A stretch of 64,000 nt of DNA from an uncultured Alphaproteobacteria bacterium (GTDB lineage Bacteria; Pseudomonadota; Alphaproteobacteria; JALCBB01). Under the pieces are notes generated by a model, which was given only the letters and a program-made list of their open reading frames with translations, was not told where the DNA came from and searched no databases. Each line of letters opens with the position of its first letter. Position 1 is the first letter of the stretch. The stretch is taken from contig OY279575.1 of NCBI GenBank assembly GCA_958267355.1, positions 1,162,335 through 1,226,334 of the forward strand. Direction: 5' to 3'. A program made the translations under genes and the position numbers. Below are positions 51,984 through 61,770 of the stretch, piece by piece.

Positions 51984-53273
51984 CTATTGTGAAAGTGTAT
52001 CGCCGAAGGAAACCGAACCTGCTCGCGACAGGAAAAACGAACGCGCTTTGCTACTTCTCTGCACAGCGGCGAGTCCAGCCCGTCGTAGGCTTGGTATGGG
52101 CGGAGTGCGAGCCGCAAACAGGCGCACCATACCGTCGGTGAAGGCGGTTAGGGCTAGGCTATCACGGGCGCGACGGGAGGCAAATTGTGCGAGCAATCCT
52201 GCATCACCGAGCGGCAGGGTTTTTTCTTGGGCTTGGCGGACAAGCTTTTGCAAATCGTGTAGATCGCGAAAGGCAAGGTTGAGTCCCTGTCCTGCTACGG
52301 GATGAATTGCCCGTGCTGCGTCTCCGACCAAAGCCAAGTGCGGAGCTGTAAAGTGTTTTGCTCGTGTTAGTGACAGGGTCCAAGTTTCGCAGTTGTGAAT
52401 TTGTATTTCTCCGAGTCGCTTGCCGACCAGCGGAGCGAAGATTTCGGGCAGAAGTGCTTGTGGCGACTCACGCACAGGAGCGACAAATTCGTCTTGCAGA
52501 TTCCACACAAACGCCGAGCGATGGCTTAAGCCCCCTGCTTGTTGTGTTTGTTGTGGCTTGCTTGCGGGTAATGGCAGGAATGCCAAAGCGCCTTCGGGCA
52601 AAAAGATTTCTTCGGCGACTCCCCTATGTGGCTTGGAATGACTCAAAGTGCCGAGCAATGCTGACTGTCCATACTCTGAAGTGCGGGAAGCAATTCCTGC
52701 CAAGTTGCGCAAAGCTGAGTTTTTGCCGTCCGCCGCGATCACCAGGGATGCACGTAAAGCCAAATTATTTTCTAAAACAACTTCGGCGCGATTGTCATTG
52801 CGTAGAGTATCAAAGGCGACGACTCTTGAGCCGAAATGCACTTGTATTTGCTGTGTTGCTAAGACTTGTTGCCAAAGAGCGGGCAATAGATCCTGATTGC
52901 GCACCATTGTGCCGACGGGCTGATTTTGTCCGCCAAAAACCAACGGAGTTGAAGTCTTCGCCGTACCCAGCTTACCTTCGCGCACTTGTACTGCATTGAT
53001 GGGCTGTAGTGCTACGCCTGCTTTGGTGAGTTCTTGCATCACTCCAAGGCTTTCCAGCAAGGAGTGGCTTTGGCGGTTGAGTGCTGTTGCGCGTAGATCC
53101 TGCGGAGTCGCCCGTGCTTGTTCTGCCTTGGCGGCTTCCAGCAAGACCACCTGCACGCCGTTTTGTGCCAGGATCAGAGCTCCGACCAGACCAACTGCTC
53201 CGCCACCGACGACGATTGCCTGATTTTGCTTCTGCTGTGGGCTTGTTTTTTTGTGTGCTGTAGTTTTTGCCAT
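51984..53273 (-). CDS. ubiH: FAD-dependent ubiquinone-biosynthesis-type hydroxylase
   Basis: A 429-residue UbiH/UbiF/VisC-type monooxygenase. The FAD-binding GGGAVGLVGALILAQNG is near residue 23, followed by DLRATALNRQSHSLLESLGV. The second FAD motif is LVGDAARAIHPVAGQGLNLA. These enzymes hydroxylate the ubiquinone ring; which position is not determined by sequence. A short Lys/Gln-rich leader and a Gln/Thr insert near ASKPQQTQQAGG are unusual. It is divergent from ftsK. Confidence 0.88.
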   Translation of the reverse strand: MAKTTAHKKTSPQQKQNQAIVVGGGAVGLVGALILAQNGVQVVLLEAAKAEQARATPQDLRATALNRQSHSLLESLGVMQELTKAGVALQPINAVQVREGKLGTAKTSTPLVFGGQNQPVGTMVRNQDLLPALWQQVLATQQIQVHFGSRVVAFDTLRNDNRAEVVLENNLALRASLVIAADGKNSALRNLAGIASRTSEYGQSALLGTLSHSKPHRGVAEEIFLPEGALAFLPLPASKPQQTQQAGGLSHRSAFVWNLQDEFVAPVRESPQALLPEIFAPLVGKRLGEIQIHNCETWTLSLTRAKHFTAPHLALVGDAARAIHPVAGQGLNLAFRDLHDLQKLVRQAQEKTLPLGDAGLLAQFASRRARDSLALTAFTDGMVRLFAARTPPIPSLRRAGLAAVQRSSKARSFFLSRAGSVSFGDTLSQ

Positions 53274-53846
53274 GGCTCTACCTTACACGCCTTCACACGC
53301 CTTCTGTGGCTCCCTACGCCCCTTCTGTGGCTCCCTACACGCCTTCACGTACCTTCTTGCCTTCTGTGGCTCACTGGTGCCTGCCAGCTCCCGCCCTACC
53401 CCGAAACCCCGACAAGCCCCTAGTAAAGCCCCCACAGCCACGACAAGCCCCCTAGCCCCCACAAGCCCCGTAGAAGCCCTTCCCTTCAAAGCCCCTACAG
53501 AAGCCCCCTAGCCTCCCCAAGCCCCTAGAAAGCCCATACAAGCCCTGTAAAGCCCTAAGCCCTCCACAGCCCCCACAAGCCGCTATAAGCCCCACACAAG
53601 CCCTTCCCTTACAGCCCCCTACCAAAGCCCCCCTAAGCCCTTACAGCCCTGTACAGACCTTGTACAAGCTCCATACAGCCCTCAAAGAAGCCACCAAAGG
53701 CGGGCAAATCGTGGAGGTAGCGGCGAATCGTTGAATTGTATAGACTTATCTTGCGAATCGCCGAGGAGAAACGAATCGCACCAGCTCCCTGAGCGGCGGC
53801 TTGCTGTGGCGTAGGGGAGATAACGCGACTCACTGGGGCTAATCGA
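53274..53846. repeat. Repeat-rich spacer between ubiH-like gene and ftsK
   Basis: From about 53280 to 53690 the sequence is variants of TTCTGTGGCTCCCTACACGC, then CCCCTACAAGCCCC, CCTGTAAAGCCC and CCTTACAGCCC, related to the array at 5714-6230. No gene is seen. The part 53691-53846 is unique sequence with paired GCGAATCG elements (53712-53719, 53754-53761) and presumably holds the ftsK promoter, though no clear -35/-10 was found. Confidence 0.8.
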
Positions 53847-56687
53847 ATGGCTCTTGCTTCTTCCTCGGGCTTGTGGGGTGGCGGACGCACCCCAACGAAA
53901 AGACTGAAATCTGGCACAGCTCGTCGTGCTTCTTCGCGTCGCAAGGCGCGGGTGCCGTTTTTGTCGCCTCGTATTAGGGTATTTTTGCGCAACTTTGTTT
54001 TGAAGCTGGTTGGAGTCTTGTGCCTTATCTTGGCGGGTTTTGTGGCGTTGGCTCTTGCTTCGTGGCATGCGGGAGATCCGTCACTGAACTCTGTGCCGCT
54101 TCAGGGGTATGAGACGCAGAATTGGCTTGGCATCTATGGTTCGTATCCTGCTGATAGTTTTGTGCAGTTGTTTGGACGCAGTGTTCCGTTTTTGTTGGTT
54201 ATGACTTTTGCTGTATGGGGTATTCGTTTGATGACTCGGCATCGTATTGGCTTGCTTGGTGTTCGGGGATTATTTTTGCTTGTGGCTTTGTTCTTGGCTG
54301 CGCTTGCGCTTGGAGCGCAAAGTACTTTTGAAACTGATGGTCTTCCGTTGCCGATTGCGTGGCTGGTGCAAATCCGCATGGAATGGTTGCACGGCGGACT
54401 TATCGGCACGATTAATCCGTGGCTGAGCGGACTTCTCCATGGCTATGTGGCTTGGTGGCTACCGATGGGTGTGTCGCTTGTTGCGGGCGTTGTTGCTTTT
54501 GGTGCGCTTCTTGTGGCGATGACTTTTTCGCCTGTGAAGATTGGGCGTGGGTTTCTGCGTGTGATTGGACAGGCTACGTATTGCGTTCTTGCTTGGACAG
54601 CTGCGTATTGTCGTGATTTGGTGCGTGATGGTGTTCGGGTTGCGTTTGCGAATTTGCGGGCGAAGGTTTCTGCTGTGCGTTTGGTGCGTCAAACGAAGCG
54701 AGCGGGAGTGCAACGGGCGATTGACCACACGGATAGCCACGCAAGCGATGGAGCAACAGAGACGAGTAAAAAGTTTTCTCTGCGCAGTCTGTTGCGGGTT
54801 TTCAATCCGCTGTTTTGGCTTGGACAGCTGCGCCGACTTCTTGGGCTTGCCTTTGTGCCTGTGCGCAAACTGCACGGACTACAAAGAACAACTCTTTCTA
54901 CCAGGCGCAATTCTCGGGCTTTGCGGGTTGAGCCGCAGCTTGGCACGACTCCTGACTTAACGAGCGGTGAGTCGTCTCCTGTGCCAGCTGGAGACAACAC
55001 AGGCGGTACCATCCAAGCACACACTGCGGACAATTTGGCAGACAATCTAGCGAACAATCTGGCGGGCAATTCTTCAGGCAATCTTTCAGGCAGTCCTGCG
55101 GATACTCCATCGAGCGGTATTGAAATTCGTGGTCCGCATCCGATTGACGGGTTGCAAGCGACGAAGACGGCGCGGGTTCGGGCGCGTGATAAGCGGCGTG
55201 AAGGTGGATATGCTTTGCCGCAGATTGATCTTCTGCGTGAAATTTCCAGTTACGGAGCGGCACCTGACCCTGCTGTTGTGCGGGCAGAAGCGGAGCGGCT
55301 TGAAAGGGTTTTGCGCGAGTTCGGCGTGCAGGGAGAAATTGTCCGAACACACTCGGGTCCGATTGTTACGCGGTATGAATTGCGTCCTGCGGCGGGTATT
55401 AAAACGAGCCGCGTGGTTTCTTTGGCGGATGATATTGCGCGGTCTATGTCTGCTGTGTCGGCGCGGATTGCCGTAGTTGCAGGAAGCGATACGATTGGCA
55501 TTGAACTTCCGAATGCGGCGCGTGAAACTGTGGCGTTGCGGGCGTTGTTGCAGTCGTCTGATTACGCGAATGCGCGGGCGACTTTGCCGATTGCTCTCGG
55601 AGCTGACATTAGTGGCAAGCCAGTGATCGCTGACTTATCCAAGATGCCGCATTTATTGATTGCGGGAACGACGGGTTCGGGTAAGTCGGTTTCGTTGCAG
55701 GCGATATTATTGTCTTTGCTGTATCGTTTGTCGCCTGACGAGTGCAAGTTGATTATGGTGGATCCGAAGATGCTGGAGCTTAGTATCTACGATGGTATTC
55801 CGCATTTGATTTCGCCTGTGGTGACGGATCCGAAGAAGGCGGTGATTGCGCTTAAGTGGGCGGTGCGTGAGATGGAGCTGCGCTATCAAAAGATGAGTCG
55901 GGTTGGGGCGCGGAATTTAAACAGCTACAACGAGCGGCTTGCTGAAATGCGTGCCCGTGGCGAGACAACGCGCACGGTTCAAACGGGAAGCGATCCTGAA
56001 ACGGGCAGACCGATTTTTGAAGAACAGCAGCAAGACTTGGAGTCCCTGCCGTATATTGTTGTGGTGGTGGATGAAATGGCGGACTTGATGTTAATCGCGG
56101 GCAAAGAAGTTGAAGGAGCGATTCAGCGTTTGGCGCAGATGGCGCGGGCGGCGGGGATTCATTTGATTATGGCGACTCAGCGTCCGTCGGTGGATGTGAT
56201 AACGGGTACGGTGAAGGCGAATTTTCCGACTCGGGTATCGTTTCATGTGACGAGCAAGATAGACAGCCGTACGATACTGGGCGAAGGCGGAGCGGAACAG
56301 CTTCTGGGGCAAGGTGATATGTTGCATATGGCGCATGGGGGTAGGCTTTCGCGGGTGCATGGCCCATTTGTTTCTGACAAAGAAGTGGAGCGAGTGACAG
56401 ACTTTTTACGGGCGCAGGGTGCGCCTGAATATGATGAGTCGATTACTGCAGAGCCTGATGAAGAGCTATCTGTTGCGGAAACGGCTCCGCTTAACGGCAG
56501 CGGAGAGTCTGATTTGTATCAGCGGGCGAAACGTGTGGTGAGTGAAAGTGGCAAGATATCTATTTCGTATATTCAGCGGCGTTTGGAGATAGGGTATAAC
56601 CGTGCGGCGCGTTTGGTGGAGGAAATGGAAAACGAAGGCTTTGTCTCCGCTCCGAACTCTCAGGGGCGGCGTGAGATACTGGGCTAG
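53847..56687 (+). CDS. ftsK: DNA translocase FtsK
   Basis: A 946-residue septal DNA pump. Four transmembrane helices occupy about 45-240. The linker (about 280-450) contains six 12-bp-encoded NLADNLANNLAG-type units near 392-418. The motor has Walker A GTTGSGKS at about 606-614, Walker B VVVVDEMADLM at about 738, and TGTVKANFPTRVSF. The gamma DNA-reading domain (ISISYIQRRLEIGYNRAARL) ends the protein. Start ATG at 53847 is the first plausible codon. The stop lies in a 12-bp tandem repeat. Confidence 0.95.
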   Translation: MALASSSGLWGGGRTPTKRLKSGTARRASSRRKARVPFLSPRIRVFLRNFVLKLVGVLCLILAGFVALALASWHAGDPSLNSVPLQGYETQNWLGIYGSYPADSFVQLFGRSVPFLLVMTFAVWGIRLMTRHRIGLLGVRGLFLLVALFLAALALGAQSTFETDGLPLPIAWLVQIRMEWLHGGLIGTINPWLSGLLHGYVAWWLPMGVSLVAGVVAFGALLVAMTFSPVKIGRGFLRVIGQATYCVLAWTAAYCRDLVRDGVRVAFANLRAKVSAVRLVRQTKRAGVQRAIDHTDSHASDGATETSKKFSLRSLLRVFNPLFWLGQLRRLLGLAFVPVRKLHGLQRTTLSTRRNSRALRVEPQLGTTPDLTSGESSPVPAGDNTGGTIQAHTADNLADNLANNLAGNSSGNLSGSPADTPSSGIEIRGPHPIDGLQATKTARVRARDKRREGGYALPQIDLLREISSYGAAPDPAVVRAEAERLERVLREFGVQGEIVRTHSGPIVTRYELRPAAGIKTSRVVSLADDIARSMSAVSARIAVVAGSDTIGIELPNAARETVALRALLQSSDYANARATLPIALGADISGKPVIADLSKMPHLLIAGTTGSGKSVSLQAILLSLLYRLSPDECKLIMVDPKMLELSIYDGIPHLISPVVTDPKKAVIALKWAVREMELRYQKMSRVGARNLNSYNERLAEMRARGETTRTVQTGSDPETGRPIFEEQQQDLESLPYIVVVVDEMADLMLIAGKEVEGAIQRLAQMARAAGIHLIMATQRPSVDVITGTVKANFPTRVSFHVTSKIDSRTILGEGGAEQLLGQGDMLHMAHGGRLSRVHGPFVSDKEVERVTDFLRAQGAPEYDESITAEPDEELSVAETAPLNGSGESDLYQRAKRVVSESGKISISYIQRRLEIGYNRAARLVEEMENEGFVSAPNSQGRREILG

Positions 56688-56801
56688 AATACGCCACCAG
56701 ATACGGAGTCCCAACGGGCTTATATACGGGCTTAGATACAGGTTTATATACGGGCTTAGATACAGCGTTAGATACGCAGTGTAGGTACGGGGCTTAGATA
56801 C
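56681..56801 (+). repeat. 12-bp tandem repeat starting at the ftsK stop
   Basis: About ten units of GGGCTTAGATAC or close variants. The first, GGGCTAGAATAC (56681-56692), contains the ftsK Gly codon and stop. Later units at 56716, 56728, 56740, 56752 and 56764 follow in exact 12-bp steps; two at the right are 13 bp. Confidence 0.9.
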
Positions 56802-56812
56802 GGGGCTAGGCC

Positions 56813-56840
56813 TTGCTTTATAGAAACTTCTGGCTATCTT
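56813..56840 (+). promoter_or_regulatory. Possible promoter for rpmI-rplT
   Basis: TTGCTT (56813-56818) and TATCTT (56835-56840) are 16 bp apart, just right of the ftsK-derived repeats and about 200 bp before rpmI. The long leader 56841-57038 has no gene and could hold an L20-type regulatory structure, which I could not confirm. Confidence 0.35.
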
Positions 56841-57038
56841 GCCGTGGGCGTGGGGCTTGTGGCACTATGCGATTAGATGCTTGGGCTTTGACGGCATGCC
56901 TAGTGTCTGTCCTGAACTTATGGGGGTTAAGCGGGCTTGCGGTCAGGTGAGTCCTCGTGAACTTTCTGTGCGAGCGGGACACGCGAGTTGCGTGAGTCAA
57001 CCAGCCCTGTTACGGGGGCAACAGCTAGGAGAAATCAA

Positions 57039-57236
57039 ATGCCGAAGTTGAAGACCAAGAGCGGAGCGAAGAAACGTTTCCGCCTGACTGCCAGTGGCAG
57101 AGTCCGAGCGGGCAGTGCTGGCTTACGGCACGGAATGCGCAAACGTCCACAGAAGCGCAAGCGTCAGGGACGCGGAACTAAGATTTTGAGTTCTGCGGAT
57201 GAAAAGCGCATTAAGAAGCATTTTTTGACGCGTTGA
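57039..57236 (+). CDS. rpmI: 50S ribosomal protein L35
   Basis: A 65-residue basic protein starting [20 protein letters not shown] with the family's KRIKKH...  C-terminal region. The ATG at 57039 follows TAGGAG; the open frame extends 17 codons upstream but is not needed. It is the first gene of rpmI-rplT-pheS-pheT. infC, often upstream, is absent here. Confidence 0.97.
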   Translation: MPKLKTKSGAKKRFRLTASGRVRAGSAGLRHGMRKRPQKRKRQGRGTKILSSADEKRIKKHFLTR

Positions 57237-57308
57237 TGGTGCAGTCGTTTCGGCGGCCATCGGGTGAGCTACAACGAACGGCGATAACAGGCTTGTCTCT
57301 TGTCTTAG

Positions 57309-57380
57309 CGAGCGGACTTAACAAACCGACTTAACGAGCCGACTTAACAAATCGACTTAACGAGCCGACTTAACGAGCGG
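57309..57380. repeat. 13-bp tandem repeat between rpmI and rplT
   Basis: Five and a half 13-bp units, alternately CGAGCCGACTTAA and CAAACCGACTTAA, at 57309-57380. The alternation suggests a 26-bp higher-order unit. The array separates two co-transcribed ribosomal protein genes, whose spacer is usually much shorter. Confidence 0.95.
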
Positions 57381-57449
57381 ATAGGCTTGCACCCTGCTGA
57401 TACGAATTTTTGCCAACTCTTTTCCAAACCCTTTATCGGAGTTAAATCA

Positions 57450-57845
57450 ATGTCACGAGTTAAACGGGGTACAACGACCCATGCCCGTCACCGCAAGGTT
57501 ATCAAGCGGGCGAAGGGCTATCGCGGACGCAGAAGTACAAATTTCCGCAGTGCGGTTCAGGCTGTGGAGCGTGGTATGCAATATGCCTACCGCGACAGGC
57601 GGACACGCAAGCGTTCGTTTCGCTCTTTGTGGATTCAGCGTATTAACGCGGCGGCGCGTTTGCAGGGTTTGACCTACGCGCAGTTAATTGACGGATTGCA
57701 TAAGGCGGGAATTGCGGTAGATAGAAAAAACCTTGCTGAACTTGCGTATGAAAATTCGCCTGCTTTTACTTCGCTTGTGGAAGAAGCCCGCGTGGCTTTA
57801 GAAAAGTCCCGCCGAGATACGGAGTCCAAGCCGCAAGACTTGTAG
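57450..57845 (+). CDS. rplT: 50S ribosomal protein L20
   Basis: A 131-residue L20 with [35 protein letters not shown] and [20 protein letters not shown]. The ATG at 57450 matches the family start; the upstream 21 codons of open frame are leader. L20 is needed for early 50S assembly and in many bacteria represses its own operon. The last 10 residues ([11 protein letters not shown]) are a small extra tail. Confidence 0.97.
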   Translation: MSRVKRGTTTHARHRKVIKRAKGYRGRRSTNFRSAVQAVERGMQYAYRDRRTRKRSFRSLWIQRINAAARLQGLTYAQLIDGLHKAGIAVDRKNLAELAYENSPAFTSLVEEARVALEKSRRDTESKPQDL

Positions 57846-57895
57846 GTCTTTAGAGCGCAAGCAGATTAAGAAACGGCGCACAAAGAGACGAAAAC

Positions 57896-59215
57896 ATGGC
57901 GGAGGCAAAGCAGGGCAGTGAGTCGCACGGTACCGAGTCACAAGGTACCGAGTCGCAGGGTAGCGAGTCGCACGGTACCGCATCGCAAGGTACCGCATCA
58001 CAAGGTACCGCGTCGCAAGGTAGCGAGTCGCACCAAGCTGTGCGCAAACATTTTTTGGCGGAAATTGCCACCGCCCCCGATCTAGCAACTTTGGAGTCCT
58101 TGCGGGTAGCGGCACTTGGCACGAGTGGTGAGATAACGGCTTTGTTGCGGGGTTTGCGTGACCTACCTCGTGAGTCTCGCAAGGAAGCGGGGCAGGCACT
58201 GAACAGCTTAAAAGGTGAAGTTGAAGCGGCTCTGGCGGAAGCCAAGGCGCGTTTGGGAGCTGTTGCCAACCAAGCCGCCTTACAAGCCGAGCGGTTAGAC
58301 CCGACTTTGCCTGTTGATGGACTTGAAGTGGGGCATATGCATCCTACTTATCGTGTGATGGAAGAAATCATTTCCATTTTTGGCGGTTTGGGATTTGAAT
58401 TTGTTGAAGGCCCTGACATAGATAGTACTTGGAATTGTTTTACGGCATTGAACATTCCTGCGTGGCATCCTGCCCGTCAAGAAATGGATACCTTTTACAT
58501 CGGCACGAAAGAAACAGAAGAAGCAGAAGCAACGAAACAACAAGCCAAGTCAGAAAACAAGACAGGGGACAAGACAGAAGATAAGACAGGAAACAAAGCA
58601 GACAACAAAGCGCAACCAAAAGAAGTGCCCGACACCGAGCGGCTAGTTTTGCGGACTCACACTTCTACGGCACAGGTACGCACTATGCTGGCGGCTCCGC
58701 CACCCTATCGGGTTATGACTGCGGGGCGCGCCTATCGCTCCGACTCCGATGCGACTCATACGCCTATGTTTCACCAGCTGGAAGCTTTGGTGATTGACCG
58801 TGATATTCATATGGGGCATTTGCGTGGCACGATTGAAATGTTTTTGCGTGAGTTTTTTGAAATAGATGATTTGCCTGTGCGCTTTCGTGCCAGTCACTTT
58901 CCTTTTACTGAACCCAGTGCGGAAGTAGATATTGGGTGCAGACGCACTGCTGAGCGTTTAGAAGTTGGCAGGTTTGAAGATGGCGAGTGGCTAGAAATCT
59001 TGGGCAGTGGAATGACTCACCCTGCGGTCTTACAGAACTGCGGCGTAGATCCTGACAAGTGGCAGGGTTTTGCGTGGGGCATTGGCTTGGAGCGTTTGGC
59101 AATGCTGAAATATGGTGCGCCTGATTTACGCTCCTTTATGGAAGGCGATTTAGACTGGTTACGCCGCTATGGCTTTGTGCCGCTGGCGCGGGCGAGTCAA
59201 ATCTGGGGTGAATAA
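57896..59215 (+). CDS. pheS: Phenylalanyl-tRNA synthetase alpha subunit
   Basis: A class II synthetase subunit of 439 residues. Two additions make it about 90 residues longer than usual. The first is an N-terminal Gln/Ser/Glu/Gly/Thr tract (residues about 6-45) from 15-bp units. The second is a Lys/Asp/Thr insert (about 205-245) between DTFYIGTKE and RLVLRTHTS. The catalytic core is intact: GRAYRSDSDATHTPMFHQLE is motif 2 and GWGMTHP-like GSGMTHPAVL precedes motif 3 (GFAWGIGLERLAML). Overlaps pheT by one base (TAATG). Confidence 0.96.
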   Translation: MAEAKQGSESHGTESQGTESQGSESHGTASQGTASQGTASQGSESHQAVRKHFLAEIATAPDLATLESLRVAALGTSGEITALLRGLRDLPRESRKEAGQALNSLKGEVEAALAEAKARLGAVANQAALQAERLDPTLPVDGLEVGHMHPTYRVMEEIISIFGGLGFEFVEGPDIDSTWNCFTALNIPAWHPARQEMDTFYIGTKETEEAEATKQQAKSENKTGDKTEDKTGNKADNKAQPKEVPDTERLVLRTHTSTAQVRTMLAAPPPYRVMTAGRAYRSDSDATHTPMFHQLEALVIDRDIHMGHLRGTIEMFLREFFEIDDLPVRFRASHFPFTEPSAEVDIGCRRTAERLEVGRFEDGEWLEILGSGMTHPAVLQNCGVDPDKWQGFAWGIGLERLAMLKYGAPDLRSFMEGDLDWLRRYGFVPLARASQIWGE

Positions 59216-61770
59216 TGCGCTTTACCCTCTCTTGGCTGGAAGAACACATAGAGTGGCACGATGAGCCCAAGCAGGGGCGTGCAGCCGCTCGTCCTGACGC
59301 ACAGGCTGTTGCGGAAACTTTAGACAAGATTGGGCTTGAGGTGAAAGCTTTAGAAGCCCCTGACGCGGCTCTAGAAGCCTTTTCGCTAGGCAGAATTGTA
59401 GAAGCGACACAGCACCCCAACGCTGACCGCCTACGGGTTTGTAAGGTAGAAGTGGCGAAAGGCGGCAAGCCGCACCTGAAGGGCAAGGGAGGTAAGACTG
59501 AAATCGTCCAGGTGGTTTGTGGTGCGCCCAACGCTAAGACGGGGCTAACGGGAGTCTTTGCGCCCCCAGGTACTTGGATACCTGGCACTGATGTACATCT
59601 AAAGCCTGCTGAAATACGCGGCGTTGAGTCCTGCGGCATGCTTTTGTCTGAACGCGAACTGGGGATAAGCGATGAACACGAAGGGATTATCGCCCTAGAC
59701 GACTCGCTCAAAGTCGGCACCGCCTACCTAGAAGCCACAGGACAAGACGAAACTACCTTCACCCTTGGCATTACCCCCAACCGTGGTGATTGCTTTGCGG
59801 TTCGGGGTATTGCTCGTGAGCTAGCGGCGGCGGGCTATGGCGTAGTCCGCCCCCTGCCGCCGTACAATCCGCCGACAACGGGCAAAAGCCCCTTGGCGTG
59901 GCAGTGCACTCTAAGCAAAAGCGACTTGCACTTAGCCCCTGCGGTGCGCGGACGCTATTTCTCCATTGAGCAAAACGCCACTTCGCCTGAATGGTTGCGG
60001 CGGCGTTTGGCAGTTGCTGGCACGAAAGTCATCTCCCCGCTGGTGGATTTAACCAACTACTTTACCTTTGACTTGGGCAGACCGCTCCATGTCTTTGATG
60101 CGGATAAGCTCACGGGAGCAATGACAATCCGCCGAGCCCGCAAGGGTGAATCTGTCCTTGCCTTGGACGAAGTGGAATACCAACTGACTCCTGCCGATAT
60201 CGTCATTGCTGATGGAAAAAACGGCGAGCGGGCAATTGCCATTGCAGGGGTTATGGGCGGATTAGAAACAGGCGTTACAGCCGAAACAAAAAATGTTTTT
60301 CTAGAAGCGGCATTTTTTGACCACGAGTCGGTAGCTTTTTCTGGCAGACGCCACGGAATAGACTCTGAAGCCCGCCGTCGTTTTGAACGCGGCATTGACC
60401 CACAATCGCTGATCTGGGGCGAGCGACTCGCCGCAGGTATGATTCTGCGGCTTTGTGGTGGTACTGCCAGTGCGGTTACGGGCTATGGCACACCTGCTAA
60501 GACTCGTCCTGCGATTGCCCTACCCGATAACGCGGTGCATCGCGTTTCGGGGGCAAAGATTCCCCTCCGTCGCCAGAGGCAACACCTAGAAGCTTTGGGC
60601 TTTACTGTCAGCGAGAACAAGAAGGCGAAGAAGCTATCCTGCCGCCCGCCGACTTGGCGGGGTGATATCACCCGCAAGGAATGCTTGGTGGAAGAAATCC
60701 TACGGATTGAAGGCTACGACTGCATCAAAGGCACAGCTTTGCCGCCAAGCACTAGCGACAACCAGAAGCACCTGCATGCTACGCGACAAGCTGTGCCTGA
60801 AACTACCCGCCAGGCGGCTCGTGTGCGAGCTTTAGCCTGTTTGCGTGGCTTGGACGAACACCTTGGCTATAGCTTTGTTTCTGAAGCTCGTGCCCGCCTA
60901 TTTTTACAAGACGGACAAACTTTAACTCGTGTTCTCAATCCGATTTCTACGGATTTATCGGTTATGCGTCCGTCGGTGCTGGCTTCACTGATACCGGCGG
61001 CGGCTCGCAACTTGGCACAGGGAGCTGGACGAGTCGCCCAGTTTGAACTTGGCCCTACCTACAGGGGAGGAAAAGCCCAAGACCAAGAAATGCGCTTTGC
61101 AGTCATCCGTGCGGGATTAGCCGCTCCGCGTTCGTGGCGTGAAGACGAGCGGCAGGCGGACATCTTTGACACCAAAGGCGATGCGCTGGCGGTTCTAGCC
61201 GCTCTTGGTGCGCCAACTGACGGATTACGCACAATCGCACTTACACCTGACTCTGACTCTAACTCTAGCTCTGGCTCTAACTTCCCTGTGTGTCCTGGAT
61301 GGTTGCATTCGGGGCGGGCGGGAGCTTTGGTGCTTGGCAAGTCTGTGCTTGCCCTCTTCGGAGAAATTCATCCGAGCCACGCGAAATCTTTGGGTTTGCG
61401 TAGTCGTGCGGCGGTGGCTGAAGTTTATTTGGAAGCTGTGCCACCCCGCCGCAAGAATAAGAGTCGTGTAGAAGCGGCTCCTGACAATCGCTTACAGCCT
61501 GTGGTGCGGGATTTTGCTTTTGTGGCTGACAAGTCGCTGGAAGCTGAAACTTTGCTTCGTAGCATTGCGGGAGCGGCGCGTGAAGAAATTGTTTCTGTGC
61601 GCCTGTTTGATATTTACGAAGGCAAGGAGTTGGGGGCAGACAAAAGCTCTTTTGCTGTGGAAGTGCTATTCCGCCCCCACGGACGCGCTTACACTGAAGC
61701 TGACCTAGAAGCACTGTCTAAGACAATTACCGACAAGGTGCAAAAGGCAACGGGAGCGGTTTTGCGCTAA
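59215..61770 (+). CDS. pheT: Phenylalanyl-tRNA synthetase beta subunit
   Basis: An 851-residue subunit that binds and edits tRNA-Phe. The N-terminal tRNA-binding domain (LGRIVEATQHPNADRLRVCK, VVCGAPNAKTG) is at about 60-160. The B3/B4 editing part includes SPLVDLTNYFTFDLGRPLH. The B5 domain and inactive catalytic core follow, and the FDX-ACB domain closes the protein. A short Asp/Ser/Asn repeat (TPDSDSNSSSGSN) near residue 680 is a small insert. Length is close to normal. Confidence 0.97.
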   Translation: MRFTLSWLEEHIEWHDEPKQGRAAARPDAQAVAETLDKIGLEVKALEAPDAALEAFSLGRIVEATQHPNADRLRVCKVEVAKGGKPHLKGKGGKTEIVQVVCGAPNAKTGLTGVFAPPGTWIPGTDVHLKPAEIRGVESCGMLLSERELGISDEHEGIIALDDSLKVGTAYLEATGQDETTFTLGITPNRGDCFAVRGIARELAAAGYGVVRPLPPYNPPTTGKSPLAWQCTLSKSDLHLAPAVRGRYFSIEQNATSPEWLRRRLAVAGTKVISPLVDLTNYFTFDLGRPLHVFDADKLTGAMTIRRARKGESVLALDEVEYQLTPADIVIADGKNGERAIAIAGVMGGLETGVTAETKNVFLEAAFFDHESVAFSGRRHGIDSEARRRFERGIDPQSLIWGERLAAGMILRLCGGTASAVTGYGTPAKTRPAIALPDNAVHRVSGAKIPLRRQRQHLEALGFTVSENKKAKKLSCRPPTWRGDITRKECLVEEILRIEGYDCIKGTALPPSTSDNQKHLHATRQAVPETTRQAARVRALACLRGLDEHLGYSFVSEARARLFLQDGQTLTRVLNPISTDLSVMRPSVLASLIPAAARNLAQGAGRVAQFELGPTYRGGKAQDQEMRFAVIRAGLAAPRSWREDERQADIFDTKGDALAVLAALGAPTDGLRTIALTPDSDSNSSSGSNFPVCPGWLHSGRAGALVLGKSVLALFGEIHPSHAKSLGLRSRAAVAEVYLEAVPPRRKNKSRVEAAPDNRLQPVVRDFAFVADKSLEAETLLRSIAGAAREEIVSVRLFDIYEGKELGADKSSFAVEVLFRPHGRAYTEADLEALSKTITDKVQKATGAVLR

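Noticed and set aside
53633..53992. Minus-strand open frame of 119 codons overlapping the ftsK start
   Set aside because: It runs through repeat DNA and antisense to the FtsK N-terminus, has no family-like features, and its only support is an open frame.
56841..57038. infC or another small gene before rpmI
   Set aside because: No IF3-like sequence is present in any frame; only a 17-codon extension of rpmI is open.
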